Notes under the pieces: generated by a model
What the model saw: the letters and a program-made list of their open reading frames with translations, nothing else
What the model was told of the DNA's origin: nothing
Databases searched by the model: none
Position numbers and translations under genes: made by a program
Part shown: positions 45,716 to 54,850 of the stretch, piece after piece
How the letters are laid out: each line of letters opens with the position of its first letter
Position numbering within the stretch: the stretch's first letter is position 1
Source of the DNA: Sodalis ligni
GTDB taxonomy: Bacteria > Pseudomonadota > Gammaproteobacteria > Enterobacterales > Enterobacteriaceae
DNA: 64,000 nucleotides
Assembly (NCBI RefSeq): GCF_016865525.2
Contig: NZ_CP075169.1
Coordinates: 2,170,337 to 2,234,336 of the forward strand
Direction: 5' to 3'

Positions 45716-46650
45716 ACACTGCCTTTCATTTCGATACCCTGGTCTGGGATTGGCCGATAGCGGTTTACCTGTTATTGATAGGTATTTCATCCGGCATGGT
45801 GATAATAGCCGTTTTGCTTAAAAGATATATCCTCGTGGTGAATGCCGCCGACGATGGCGTTATCAAAGCGACGACCATTATCGCGCCGTTGACGGTCATT
45901 TTGGGGCTGGTGATCCTTATTTTCCATTTGGCGCGCTCATGGACCTTTTGGTATTTGATGGTGTTTTATAATCCCCATTCGATTATGTCTCTGGGGGTGA
46001 TGCTGTTTCAGATTTATATGGCGGTGTTGATATTGTGGATAATCGCCATTTATCAGGCAAAGATCAGCGATATCATCAATCTAGCCTGGGTAAGCCGCCT
46101 GGTGCGCCTCATCGCCAAAGGGGAACGCGGGCTGGATATCATTATGATCTTTTTGGCCGTCCTGTTAGGCGTCTATACCGGCTTTCTCCTGTTGGCCTTA
46201 AAATCCTACCCGTTACTGAACAATCCGGTATTGCCTTTGCTTTTTCTGGCCTCCGGCCTGACGTCGGCCGTTGCCATGGCGATTTTGTGCGGCCTGATGT
46301 TTTATAAACAATCGGTCCATTCACCGTCACTGGCCTTTATTCATAAACTGGAACTGCCGCTTATCATTATGGAGTTCGGTCTGCTGGCGGTTTTTTTTAT
46401 TGGCCTGATCTTTGGCGGCGGGCAGAAGGAAGTGGCGGCCACCACCGCGTTAAGGGGATTTTGGGGCGCCGTTTTTTGGCTGGGTGTTATGGGGCTGGGT
46501 ATCTTATTACCCATCGCCCTAAAATTGTTGTGCAGCGAACGTACCAAATTCAATAAGGCCTACCTGGTGACGATGTCCGCTATCGGACTTTGCAGCGTGT
46601 TCATACTCCGCATGTTTATATTGTATGCGGGACAGATGGTAATGGCATAG
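45712..46650 (+). CDS. NrfD-like quinol-oxidising membrane subunit
   Basis: A 312-residue integral membrane protein with eight or so helices. The start TAFHFDTLVWDWPIAVYLLLIG and later LGVYTGFLLLALKSYPLLNNP and RMFILYAGQMV closely follow E. coli NrfD (318 residues). It would oxidise menaquinol and hand electrons to the NrfC-like subunit. The gene set here pairs it with a flavoprotein in place of NrfA/NrfB, so the terminal acceptor is probably an organic enoate. The overlap with the ferredoxin gene implies a complex. Confidence 0.93.
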   Translation: MNTAFHFDTLVWDWPIAVYLLLIGISSGMVIIAVLLKRYILVVNAADDGVIKATTIIAPLTVILGLVILIFHLARSWTFWYLMVFYNPHSIMSLGVMLFQIYMAVLILWIIAIYQAKISDIINLAWVSRLVRLIAKGERGLDIIMIFLAVLLGVYTGFLLLALKSYPLLNNPVLPLLFLASGLTSAVAMAILCGLMFYKQSVHSPSLAFIHKLELPLIIMEFGLLAVFFIGLIFGGGQKEVAATTALRGFWGAVFWLGVMGLGILLPIALKLLCSERTKFNKAYLVTMSAIGLCSVFILRMFILYAGQMVMA

Positions 46651-48028
46651 ATGAATAACTCAACCTGGCTTCTGAGCATTGCATCATTAACGTTTTTCAT
46701 GCAATCACTGGATACCACCATGCTATATCTGGCTATCCCTTCCATAGCGGAGGCATTACACCAGTCCTCTCTGGGCATGGGGATAGTGGTTGTTTCTTAT
46801 ATGCTGACGGTGATGATATTGACGCCGGTGTGCGGATGGCTGGCGGATACCTATGGCTATCGGCGAATCTATCTATTATCGTTGGGCCTGTTTACTTTGG
46901 GGTCTTTTGTGCGCCTCGGCTAATACGTTAACCGGTCTTATTCTAGCGCGCTTTTACAGGGCCTCGGGGGCGTTAATGCTGCCGGTGATGCGGGTTGTCA
47001 TTTTGAAAACAACCTTGCCGGCGGAAAAGCTATCCGCCTTGAATAAAATCACTTTATTGGGACTGGGGCACGCTGCTGGGGCCGCCGTTAAGCGGGTTCC
47101 TGATCACCGCCTTCTCCTGGCGAATGATTTTCCTGATCAATATACCCTTCTGCCTGATTTGTTTTATCCTGGCAAAAAAATATATGCCGGAACAGATAAG
47201 GTCACAAGGGCGGGGAAGCTTCGATACGATAGGATTTATGCTGGTGGTGCCGGCATTATTATTTATCTTGCTGGGTTTATTGGGTATCGGTAAACAATAT
47301 TTTACCAGCATATGGGTAATAACATTTTTTTTGCTGGCAATGGTGTTGTTATACAGTTATAAAAATCACCAGGACAAAACACTTGAGCCTTTATTTACGC
47401 TTTCGTTGTTTAGGCACAGAACCTTTGCCGTGGGCATCGCCAGTAATATTTGCGTACGGATTTTTTTAGCGTCGATACCCTTGGTGCTGTCGCTGATGCT
47501 GCAACTGGAATTTAAATATTCACCGGCGGGGGTCAGTATCATTATGCTGTCACTGGCGGCAGGATCGCTGAGCGCCAGGTTCCTGTTGCGACCGGCATTG
47601 GCGTGGTGCGGCTATCGGTGTTTATTGCTTATTGCGACGACGGCCAGCGCGACATTGATTTACGCCTTGACCCTTTCGCCTTTGAACGGTTCGCTGGATA
47701 GTATTGTTGTATTGATATTTGTGCTAGGATTTTTACCTCTGTGCTGTATGCCACCATGAATACTTTGACGTTCAGTGAGTTGACGGATGAAACCTATAAT
47801 GACGGCAATAGCCTGCTTATATTGAGTCAATTACTTTCAATCATAATAAGCGTTACGTTAACATTCGCGTTGCTTCGTTATGTTAACTACGCAGATAATG
47901 CAAGGGGGTTAGAAAATTACCATGTGTCATTTTTATTAATGAGCCTGGGACTGTTTTTATGTTGCTTCATTTTTTTACGATTGGATAAAAATGATGGCGA
48001 TATTTTTATTCAAAGGACGCAGAAATAA
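46651..48028 (+). pseudogene. MFS exporter of the DHA2 (HsrA/EmrB-like) family, several frameshifts
   Basis: Fragments in successive frames line up with an HsrA-type transporter of about 460 residues: FFMQSLDTTMLYLAIPSIAE, CGWLADTYGYRRIYLLSLGLF, then ALMLPVMRVVILKT, SWRMIFLINIPFCLI and a final MNTLTFSELTDETYNDGNS. Frame changes fall near 46905-46908 (T-run), about 46950-46970, about 47063 (G-run) and 47730-47734 (T-run). It starts one base after the NrfD-like stop. With four or more breaks it is not functional as written. Either gene decay or poor assembly in this stretch. Confidence 0.84.
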
Positions 48029-48193
48029 AAAATGCGGCAATACAATTAATAATCCAGCCTGCCGTTAACACCGGCTGGGCATGATGACCTAATGATTTTA
48101 GCAAGACGTACCTTATAAATGATAACCAGAGTCGGATAAAAACGCGCTGATAACTCGGCCGTTTCCGTCCTATTACCTCAATGGGATAGAACA

Positions 48194-49573
48194 ATGAAAA
48201 TAACACATCATAATATATTTACCAGAATGCTATGTTCCGGCGCGATCCTGTGCGGCATGGTGCTGACGAGCAGCGCAGCGCTTGCCGCCGGCGACGCGGA
48301 ATCTTCTGAGCGCCCGTTGTCCGACGCGGGGGCATGGCTGTCGGAGCACGGCGTCACCCCGCATATCATGGCGTCCCAGCTTTGGTTGGGCAACCCCAGC
48401 GCGGGGACCTCTACCAATGAGCAGCAATCATATACGATGTTTTTCGCCGGCGCGGATTTCGATCTGGATCGTATGGGGCTGATTCCCGGCGGCACCGTCC
48501 ACTTCATGCAGCTGTGGGTGCCCTTTAGCAGTAATACCTTATATGGCAATAGCGCCGGCGGCATGCTGGCCGGCGATCCGCCGCCCTATATACCCAAGGT
48601 GGCGCACCTGCTGCGTTTTGGCTATGAACAGAAACTGTTCAACGACCGGCTGTCCATTGAGGTCGGCAAGAGCAACCCCGGCCAGTTTGTCGGCTTCACC
48701 AACTGTAATATACAGTCGTCCTGCGTCAATACCGTACTTAATAAAACGGCGGGTTTTGCACCCGCGCCTTATGCCGGCTGGGGGGCACATGCCAGCTACC
48801 ACTTTACGCCGGAGCTGGAGTCTAACATTGGCGTCTGGCGCACTTATCAGGCGTTTCCGTTCACCAACGGCTGGGAACGATGGGACGACGACTACGATTC
48901 CGGTAGTACCCTGTGGGTCGCCAACGTAGCGCGGCGCGTTAGCTGGCAGCAGGAACCCTATCCCTTCAACTGGGAGGCGCTGGCGTTTCACAACAATCTG
49001 CAATACAACGACGCCTACTCCACGGTAAACGGCACCTCAAAGGTATACGACAGCAGCGCCGCGGTGCTCACCCACAAAAACGTCTCCGGCTTCTATCTCA
49101 CGGCAAAAAAAGCCTTATGGCGGCGTGACGGCGGAGCCGATCTCCGCAATCCCGCGCCCAGCGCCGTTAGCCTGCACGGCAGTTGGTCGCAAACCTTGCA
49201 ATCGGATGCCTACACGGGGATAGCCACGTTGGCCGACGCCGGGCTTATCTGGTCGGGACCCTGGCAGAGCCGCCCCTTTGACAGTTATGGTTTGACGTTC
49301 CGCTGGGGCAGGCTGACGGACGGAGAACACCGCTACTTGCAGGATATGTTCGATTCCCAGGGCGGAACGGGCTGGTCGGTGCCGCGCAACGAGCAGCAGT
49401 TGAGCATCGATGCGTCCTTTATGGTGACGCCGGAGGTCAATTTGACGATGACCGGCTCTCGTGTCTGGAACAACACCAACTTCCAGTATCCCTATACCAA
49501 CGTCAAATCGGAGGATGGCTACACATTCTGGCTTCAGGTCAACGTGATGCTGGATAAACTGCTGGGTTTGTGA
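48194..49573 (+). CDS. Outer-membrane porin, OprB-type (carbohydrate-selective family)
   Basis: A 459-residue outer-membrane protein with a signal peptide (about residues 1-31, ending SSAALAA). The family marks are a beta-barrel of alternating strands rich in Tyr/Trp/Asn, FAGADFDLDRMGLIPGGTVHF near the N-terminus, VGKSNPGQFVG and a C-terminal FWLQVNVMLDKLLG-L. OprB proteins let small sugars or hydrophobic acids through the outer membrane. It follows the exporter gene by 165 bp and could admit the substrate of the flavoprotein system. That role is inference. Confidence 0.85.
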   Translation: MKITHHNIFTRMLCSGAILCGMVLTSSAALAAGDAESSERPLSDAGAWLSEHGVTPHIMASQLWLGNPSAGTSTNEQQSYTMFFAGADFDLDRMGLIPGGTVHFMQLWVPFSSNTLYGNSAGGMLAGDPPPYIPKVAHLLRFGYEQKLFNDRLSIEVGKSNPGQFVGFTNCNIQSSCVNTVLNKTAGFAPAPYAGWGAHASYHFTPELESNIGVWRTYQAFPFTNGWERWDDDYDSGSTLWVANVARRVSWQQEPYPFNWEALAFHNNLQYNDAYSTVNGTSKVYDSSAAVLTHKNVSGFYLTAKKALWRRDGGADLRNPAPSAVSLHGSWSQTLQSDAYTGIATLADAGLIWSGPWQSRPFDSYGLTFRWGRLTDGEHRYLQDMFDSQGGTGWSVPRNEQQLSIDASFMVTPEVNLTMTGSRVWNNTNFQYPYTNVKSEDGYTFWLQVNVMLDKLLGL

Positions 49574-49590
49574 CCGGGGCGGACAGCGAT

Positions 49591-49618
49591 ATTGCCGGTG
49601 CGGCCTGGCGCCGGCAAT
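49591..49618. terminator. Hairpin between porin and sigma-54 activator genes
   Basis: ATTGCCGG (49591-49598) and CCGGCAAT (49611-49618) are perfect complements with a 12-base loop between convergent genes. No T-run follows. Confidence 0.5.
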
Positions 49619-49633
49619 GCATGTTTACCGCTA

Positions 49634-51125
49634 TCATCCCTGATAGCAGACCGGCTCCGTATCATGGCTGGATCGTCTGCGCCCGATGCCCAGGGATTGC
49701 AGTTTCCTGACGATTGTGGGTTGGGAAACCCCCAGGGCGGCGGCAATAAGATAGGTGGTTTTATATTTTTCCACTGCCAACATCAGCACGGTCCTTTCGA
49801 CGGACGACATGATGTCCGCCAGGGATTTGTTATCCTGCATTTGTTTTGCACAAAATCGAATAGCTCATCGTCGATACTATCGGTGCACGATAGGTGATTG
49901 TTTTATTTAACAGCGGCGAGATCATCTCTTCCGTGATAAAGTTTTCCTCGGAACAAATGTACAAATACTCAATGATATTTTCCAATTCTCGGATATTTCC
50001 AGGCCAAGGGTAATCAACCAATGTTTTCAATGTTTGTGGTGTGAATCTGATGATTCTGTTATAAACGGCATCAAATTTATGCAGAAAGTATTCAATCAAT
50101 ATCGGAATGTCAGACGCTCTTTCCCTTAAGGGAGGAAGGTGGATGGGAATAAGGCTAAGTCGGTAAAAGAGATCCGCACGAAATTGCTTTTCAGCAATTT
50201 TTTTATCCAGATCTGAATTAGTCGCGGCAATGATCCGTATGTTTAAGCCGATAGGCTTCGTGCCGCCCAAACGAACGATCTCTTTTTGCTGCAAGACGCG
50301 CAATAGTTTCGCCTGGGCCTCAAAAGGCAAATCGCCAATCTCATCAAGGAATATTGTTCCTCCGTTCGCCTGCTCGAAAAAGCCGGCTCTGCTTGACGTG
50401 GCGCCGGTGAACGCCCCTTTTTCATAACCAAACAGTTCTCCTTCTATAAGGGCGGTCGGTATCGCCGAACAATTGAGTTTGATAAAGGGTCTACCCGCTC
50501 GTGAGCTCAATCTTTGGATATTTTCGGCAACCACTTCTTTACCTGTGCCGGATTCCCCACGAATTAAAATAGTCGCGTCTGTTCTTGCGACTCTTAACAT
50601 GATCCGCTTCAGCTCTTCCATGGGCTTGCTGATACCGATTAAATTGTCAAAGGGCGCGGGGGCAGGTAAACGCTTTTTTCCCAGCAAATCATGATAAGAA
50701 TCGAAGGAGTAAATTGGATAATTAAATTTGGCGTGTAATTTTTGAAAAAAGGATTCTGCATAGAGAATGGAAACCACGTGCTCAATCTTGTTTTCTTCAT
50801 CGAGCACCGGCATGCCGGACACAAAAGCCATTTTTTCGGGCAAAAGATGATGGACAAAAAAAGCCATTGCCTCTTTTTTTTGTTTCAACACTTCTGTGGT
50901 AATCGCATGTTTGAAATATTTTCCTTCTTTAATGATATCATCGATAGTTCGGCCTAGGATAGCATCAGCGTCTATGATGGGATTTTCACGTAGGTAAGCC
51001 TGGTTGATATATTCCGTGACGCCGCTTGAGTCAGTGATGTAGATGGGGCACTCCAGGGTGTCGACGATTTTTTTGAAATCAATGGCGGTCTCGTTGGCCG
51101 ATTGAATAAAATTTCCGCTGGACAT
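49634..51125 (-). pseudogene. Sigma-54-dependent activator (PAS plus AAA+ plus Fis-type HTH), frame breaks near the C-terminus
   Basis: From ATG 51125 (GAGGG upstream) the protein has a PAS domain (about 15-130, with TDSSGVTEYINQAYLRENP), an AAA+ domain with Walker A GESGTGKE (190-197), the sigma-54 contact GAFTGA (237-242) and Walker B GGTIFLDE (255-262), then a frame break at about 49889 and another at 49840-49842. The next frame resumes with a Fis-type helix-turn-helix (KTTYLIAAALGVSQPTIVRK). Restored, it is about 500 residues. It probably activates the sigma-54 promoter at 42854. With the breaks it would lose its DNA-binding end. Confidence 0.88.
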
Positions 51126-51224
51126 GGTGACCCTCATGAAAAACTGTGATTGAGAAAGAATCCTGTCTTAAGTCAAAGGACCTGAAGCCGGCATGGATGT
51201 CCTGGAGCTTTGACGCTGATACAG

Positions 51225-51247
51225 TATTGTATTAATAAAATACAATA
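51225..51247. promoter_or_regulatory. Palindrome upstream of the activator gene
   Basis: TATTGTATT (51225-51233) and AATACAATA (51239-51247) form a perfect 9-bp inverted repeat with a five-base spacer, about 110 bp upstream of the activator start. It could be an operator. It lies in the 384-bp gap 51126-51509, which holds no gene. Confidence 0.4.
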
Positions 51248-51290
51248 ATTAATGTTAGGTGAGGTTATAAATAAAATAGATTGCGGGTTA

Positions 51291-51306
51291 TGTGAAATAA
51301 ATCACA
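51291..51306. promoter_or_regulatory. CRP site upstream of the activator gene
   Basis: TGTGA-AATAAA-TCACA is a perfect TGTGA-N6-TCACA palindrome about 170 bp upstream of the sigma-54 activator start and on the far side of the chromate transporter genes, which end beyond it. It suggests catabolite control of the activator. Confidence 0.6.
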
Positions 51307-51509
51307 TATCTCCGCCAGTCAGACCGGCCATCAATATTTTTGATATTAAGTAATATGATTGTAATAAGAATAATAAAATGATGTTGAATATGGAGCGCTT
51401 TGTGTCATTAAGCAACTCATTCACGCAAGAAAAAGAGATGATCAGAAACGAATGAACGATGCTTCATGTCATTAAATTTCCGGGATAACCAGATAGCGGG
51501 GTTTAGCCG

Positions 51510-52013
51510 TTACCTCACCACCAGTCCGATGACCAGCGCAATGCCGATGCCCACCAGAGGCGAGGCGCGGCACGATAACACTATCGCGCCCATGATAACC
51601 ATCGCCACGCCCAGCAGATCCGTGGCGGCATGTGCAGCAAGGGCCGCGCTGGAGGGAATGAGCAGCGCGATGACCGACAGGCTCAGGGAATGCATGACCG
51701 CGCGAAAGCGTGGCAGATGTAACAGTCGGCTGCGGAGGTTTTCAAGTATGATAACCAGAAAGGGGGGAATAACCAGCGCCAGCGTGGCCGCGCCGGCACC
51801 TTTGATACCGCCGATGAAGTAACCCGCCACTACCAGGTAGAGACCGTTGGGACCGGGTGAAATATTGCCGATGGCGAGGGCATGCAGCAGCAGGTTGTCG
51901 GCCGGCAGCCCGGCGCTTTGGATCTGGCCGCGCAGGATGGGCAGGGAGCTAAGACCGCCGAAGCCAACAAGATTTGCCGCCAGTACTACCAGAAAAATCC
52001 GCTCCAGGCTCAT
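51510..52013 (-). CDS. chrA: Chromate transporter, short-chain CHR half (second)
   Basis: A 167-residue membrane protein, one half of a split ChrA. It shows the CHR family patterns ANLVGFGGLSSLPILRGQ (G-F/W-G-G variant) and GNISPGPNG followed by hydrophobic helices. Two short CHR proteins encoded in tandem form a heterodimer that expels chromate. It overlaps its partner by four bases, so they are co-translated. It lies upstream of the sigma-54 activator but is probably unrelated to it. Confidence 0.84.
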   Translation of the reverse strand: MSLERIFLVVLAANLVGFGGLSSLPILRGQIQSAGLPADNLLLHALAIGNISPGPNGLYLVVAGYFIGGIKGAGAATLALVIPPFLVIILENLRSRLLHLPRFRAVMHSLSLSVIALLIPSSAALAAHAATDLLGVAMVIMGAIVLSCRASPLVGIGIALVIGLVVR

Positions 52014-52630
52014 GGTTCAGGTCGTTCCCCTGAAGACTCCTCCGGGGGGTGTTTTTCCAGTTTATTGAACAGGCCGGGCAACAGCAACGCAAGTACGATG
52101 GCTATTCCCATGACCATAAGCGGATTGGCCACCAGAAACGCCAGGCCGGTGTAGGCCATCACGATGACCGTGGTGAGCACAACACGGCGTCCGGCAAAAG
52201 AGTCCCGCAGCAGTTGCAGCGTCATCGCGATGGCGAAGCCGGCCGATGCGGCAACGATGGCGTGCAGGGGTGTGATGGTGGAGGGCAGGCCGTTGATGAG
52301 TTGATAAAGTTTCGACAGGGCGAGGGTTATGGCGAGTGCGGGCGTCAGCAGTCCCGCCAGTCCGGCGAACATGCCGGGGACACCGGCCACCGCGCGGCCG
52401 ACAAGCAGGGTTTGCGCCAGGATACTGATACCGGGCGTCAGGCGCGACAGCACCACGATATCGAGAAACTGTTGTTCGTTCATCCAGCCGTGGCGGATGC
52501 AGGCTTGGCGCATGGCGGCGATGGTAGCGCTTCCGCCGCCAAACGCGGTCGAGCCTATTTTTGCAAAGACGACCAACACTGCCAAGGCACCTGACAAGGG
52601 GTGGCGATGCTGGGTCCGTCGTCTTTGCAT
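52010..52630 (-). CDS. chrA: Chromate transporter, short-chain CHR half (first)
   Basis: A 206-residue membrane protein with the CHR signatures FAKIGSTAFGGGSATIAAM and LSRLTPGISILAQ, then four to five hydrophobic segments and a charged tail. Its start has AGGGGG just upstream. Together with the overlapping second half it makes a complete chromate exporter of the short-chain type. No chrB or other metal regulator is next to it. Confidence 0.85.
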   Translation of the reverse strand: MQRRRTQHRHPLSGALAVLVVFAKIGSTAFGGGSATIAAMRQACIRHGWMNEQQFLDIVVLSRLTPGISILAQTLLVGRAVAGVPGMFAGLAGLLTPALAITLALSKLYQLINGLPSTITPLHAIVAASAGFAIAMTLQLLRDSFAGRRVVLTTVIVMAYTGLAFLVANPLMVMGIAIVLALLLPGLFNKLEKHPPEESSGERPEP

Positions 52631-52675
52631 TGCCCCCTCTCTTATCCAGGTGACTATTGTCGGCGATGTTTAAAC

Positions 52676-53071
52676 CTAGAATTTCCAGCTACGATCGATG
52701 GTGGCGATGTCGATTTCAACGCCGTCCGGATCCAGGAATTTGAAGAAACGCGGCGGCACTTGCTCTTTATCTTCACCGTACCACTGGATGCCGTATTCCT
52801 TTAATGCTTCCATGACGCCGACGATGTTATCGGTTTCGACACCGATGTGATTTGGGCCTAAAGTACCTTGAGCCCATGGAGCGAATTCCACGCGTTCATC
52901 CGGACACAGCAGCGAATAGTTAACTTCACCGTCGCTCATGTCGATAGCTCTACCCGGATAATGACCTGGAGTACGTGCTGGACCCAGTCGTTTGAAGCCG
53001 AGCACTTTTTCATAAAAAGTGGCGGCTTTTTCCAGATCTTTGGTTACTACACCTATATGGCGAATACGCAT
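52676..53071 (-). CDS. VOC-family (glyoxalase/dioxygenase-like) protein
   Basis: A 131-residue protein with the paired beta-alpha-beta-beta-beta fold: RHIGVVTKDLEKAATFYEKVLGF at the N-terminus and NHIGVETDNIVGVMEAL, then FFKFLDPDGVEIDI at the C-terminus. Candidate metal ligands are H5, H75 and E118-region acid. The closest theme is a methylmalonyl-CoA epimerase or lactoylglutathione-lyase-like enzyme. It diverges from the IclR gene with 179 bp between starts, which suggests it belongs to that regulon. The reaction is unknown. Confidence 0.83.
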   Translation of the reverse strand: MRIRHIGVVTKDLEKAATFYEKVLGFKRLGPARTPGHYPGRAIDMSDGEVNYSLLCPDERVEFAPWAQGTLGPNHIGVETDNIVGVMEALKEYGIQWYGEDKEQVPPRFFKFLDPDGVEIDIATIDRSWKF

Positions 53072-53250
53072 CCCATCTCTCCTCTATACTGACAATGTCT
53101 TCTATAAGGAAACTATGTCCTCCGTAAGGACAAACTGGATATTGCAACGTACTTTGCATGAAGTCAAGACTGAGATGTTCTTGTTGTGGACAAAAGATCA
53201 CAAAATTGACAATATTGTCTGGCATACAGAATATAACAAAGGGGTGATAT

Positions 53251-54033
53251 GTGCGCGACGGTCCAAATTCCAGCGGTGGCAGCGAGCCTAGCTACCCCAT
53301 CTCTTCGGTAGATAATGCGCTTCGCCTGTTGCTGCTGTTCCGCGAGCAACAGAGTATGCGCCTAACCGAGGCCTGCAACTATCTTGGGGTGGCCCATTCC
53401 ACCGCTCATCGTTTGCTGGCGATGCTGATTCATCGGGGGTTCGTCCGGCAGGACGATACCAGGGCGTACCGGCCGGGGCCGATGCTGGTTGAGATCGGGC
53501 TGGCGGTGGTGCAAAAAATGGATGTCAGGATGCATGCGCGTCCGTTTCTGGAAAAACTGGCGGCCAAATTTGGAGAAACTGTCCATCTGGTGACACTCGA
53601 GGGGGACAAGGTGCGTTATATCGACGCGGTGGAGAGCGATCGGACGCTGCGGGTGATAGCCCGCACAGGCCAGATCCTCTATGCCCACTGCACCTCGGCG
53701 GGCAAAGCGATGCTGGGGGAACTGACGCCGGAACAGGTTCGCACTTTGTACGCTAATAAGAAACTGCTGCCGCAAACCTCCAGCTCCATCAAGTCCATGG
53801 ATGCCCTGGAAAGCGCGTTGGACGATGTGCGCAGCCTGGGTTACGCCACCAATTATGAAGAAAGCGAAGAGGGAGTGGGTTCGGTGGCCATCGCCCTGGT
53901 GAACGCGGCCAATCGGCCTGTGGCCTCCATGGCGGTAGCGGTGCCCGTGACCAGGCTGGTGCCTGAGATGCAGGCCAATATTGTCAAGGCTTTGAAGGAG
54001 GTACGGCAGCAGTTCCGCGACCTGCCGGTTTGA
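53251..54033 (+). CDS. IclR-family transcriptional regulator
   Basis: A 260-residue regulator starting at GTG 53251 (AAAGGGGTGAT upstream). The N-terminal winged helix is at about residues 15-75 (LTEACNYLGVAHSTAHRLLAML) and the C-terminal ligand domain has LEGDKVRYIDAVES and a C-terminal A-I-A-L-V-N sequence. It sits between the divergent VOC gene and the tct operon and probably controls both. The two promoter regions share a motif near 53091 and 54256. Confidence 0.9.
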   Translation: MRDGPNSSGGSEPSYPISSVDNALRLLLLFREQQSMRLTEACNYLGVAHSTAHRLLAMLIHRGFVRQDDTRAYRPGPMLVEIGLAVVQKMDVRMHARPFLEKLAAKFGETVHLVTLEGDKVRYIDAVESDRTLRVIARTGQILYAHCTSAGKAMLGELTPEQVRTLYANKKLLPQTSSSIKSMDALESALDDVRSLGYATNYEESEEGVGSVAIALVNAANRPVASMAVAVPVTRLVPEMQANIVKALKEVRQQFRDLPV

Positions 54034-54084
54034 TTTATTTTATATGAATCAGCATAAGGCGGGATTATCGCCCTGTGCCCGGGA

Positions 54085-54125
54085 CGGCATGACTGGATGA
54101 CATATCGGTGATGCCGTTTTTTTTT
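54085..54125 (+). terminator. Rho-independent terminator of the iclR gene
   Basis: CGGCAT (54085-54090) pairs with ATGCCG (54111-54116), followed at once by nine T residues (54117-54125). The loop is long (20 bases) but may fold further. It lies 52 bases after the regulator stop. Confidence 0.6.
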
Positions 54126-54220
54126 GTAACATTTTTGACACCTTCCGGCCCGATTTTGGTCCTTCCGGCAACGGAAAAGATTCCTCCATCACATTGTGGA
54201 AAGTTAACCTGCAACTATTC

Positions 54221-54249
54221 TTGACGCCCGCTTCAATTTCTCTTATATC
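54221..54249 (+). promoter_or_regulatory. Sigma-70 promoter of the tct operon
   Basis: TTGACG (54221-54226) is followed after exactly 17 bases by TATATC (54244-54249). This is a good -35/-10 pair 54 bp before the tctB start at 54303. Confidence 0.6.
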
Positions 54250-54302
54250 TCGGCAATGATGTCTATAGAAAAGAAATAATGTCTGTTATACGGAGGTATG
54301 GA

Positions 54303-54827
54303 ATGCGTCGTGCTGATGTTGCGTTCGGAAGCGTGGTTGCAATAGTGGCGGCTGCCGTATTGATAATGGCCTGGCAAATGCCTTTTTATTTGAACAATGT
54401 CCCTGGTCCGGGTTTTCTGCCCAGAATCATCGCCTTTGTCTTGTTGATACTGGGATTGATTCTTGTGGCGCAAAGCCTGCGTCCCTCAATACCGGAAGTC
54501 CGTGCGATAGGGGTGGTAAATCCTATCGAAACCAAAACCCACGGCAAACCGGACCCTAAAGAAATCGCGCCGCATTTTTTCCCCAAAAAGACGGTGGCTG
54601 TATTTATCGGATATGTGGTCGCAGTTCCGCTCTTCGCTTCAATCGGGTTCGTCCTGACGGGGGTATTGCTGATGGCGTATCTGCTGCTCTATGTGGAAAA
54701 ACGGCGCAGTGTCGCATCGTATATCGCTCTGGTCGCCGTACCCATAGCAATTTACCTCCTATTCGTCCAGGTCCTCAGCATTGAGCTGCCAACCGGCCTG
54801 CTCAATACCGGAATTCTTGGCATCTGA
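54303..54827 (+). CDS. tctB: Tripartite tricarboxylate transporter, small membrane subunit TctB
   Basis: A 174-residue inner-membrane protein with four hydrophobic segments, started at ATG 54303 because CGGAGG is optimally spaced before it; an in-frame ATG lies further up at 54279. The layout (GPGFLP-type loop near residue 37, two hairpins of helices, central hydrophilic part at about 60-90) fits TctB. It is the first gene of tctBAC and acts with TctA and the binding protein to import di- or tricarboxylates. Confidence 0.86.
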   Translation: MRRADVAFGSVVAIVAAAVLIMAWQMPFYLNNVPGPGFLPRIIAFVLLILGLILVAQSLRPSIPEVRAIGVVNPIETKTHGKPDPKEIAPHFFPKKTVAVFIGYVVAVPLFASIGFVLTGVLLMAYLLLYVEKRRSVASYIALVAVPIAIYLLFVQVLSIELPTGLLNTGILGI

Positions 54828-54850
54828 CGCGATAATAAGAGAGAACTATC

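Noticed and set aside
45029..46650. Formate-dependent nitrite reductase (nrf) operon
   Set aside because: Only NrfC- and NrfD-like genes are present; nrfA and nrfB are missing and a flavoprotein takes the terminal position.
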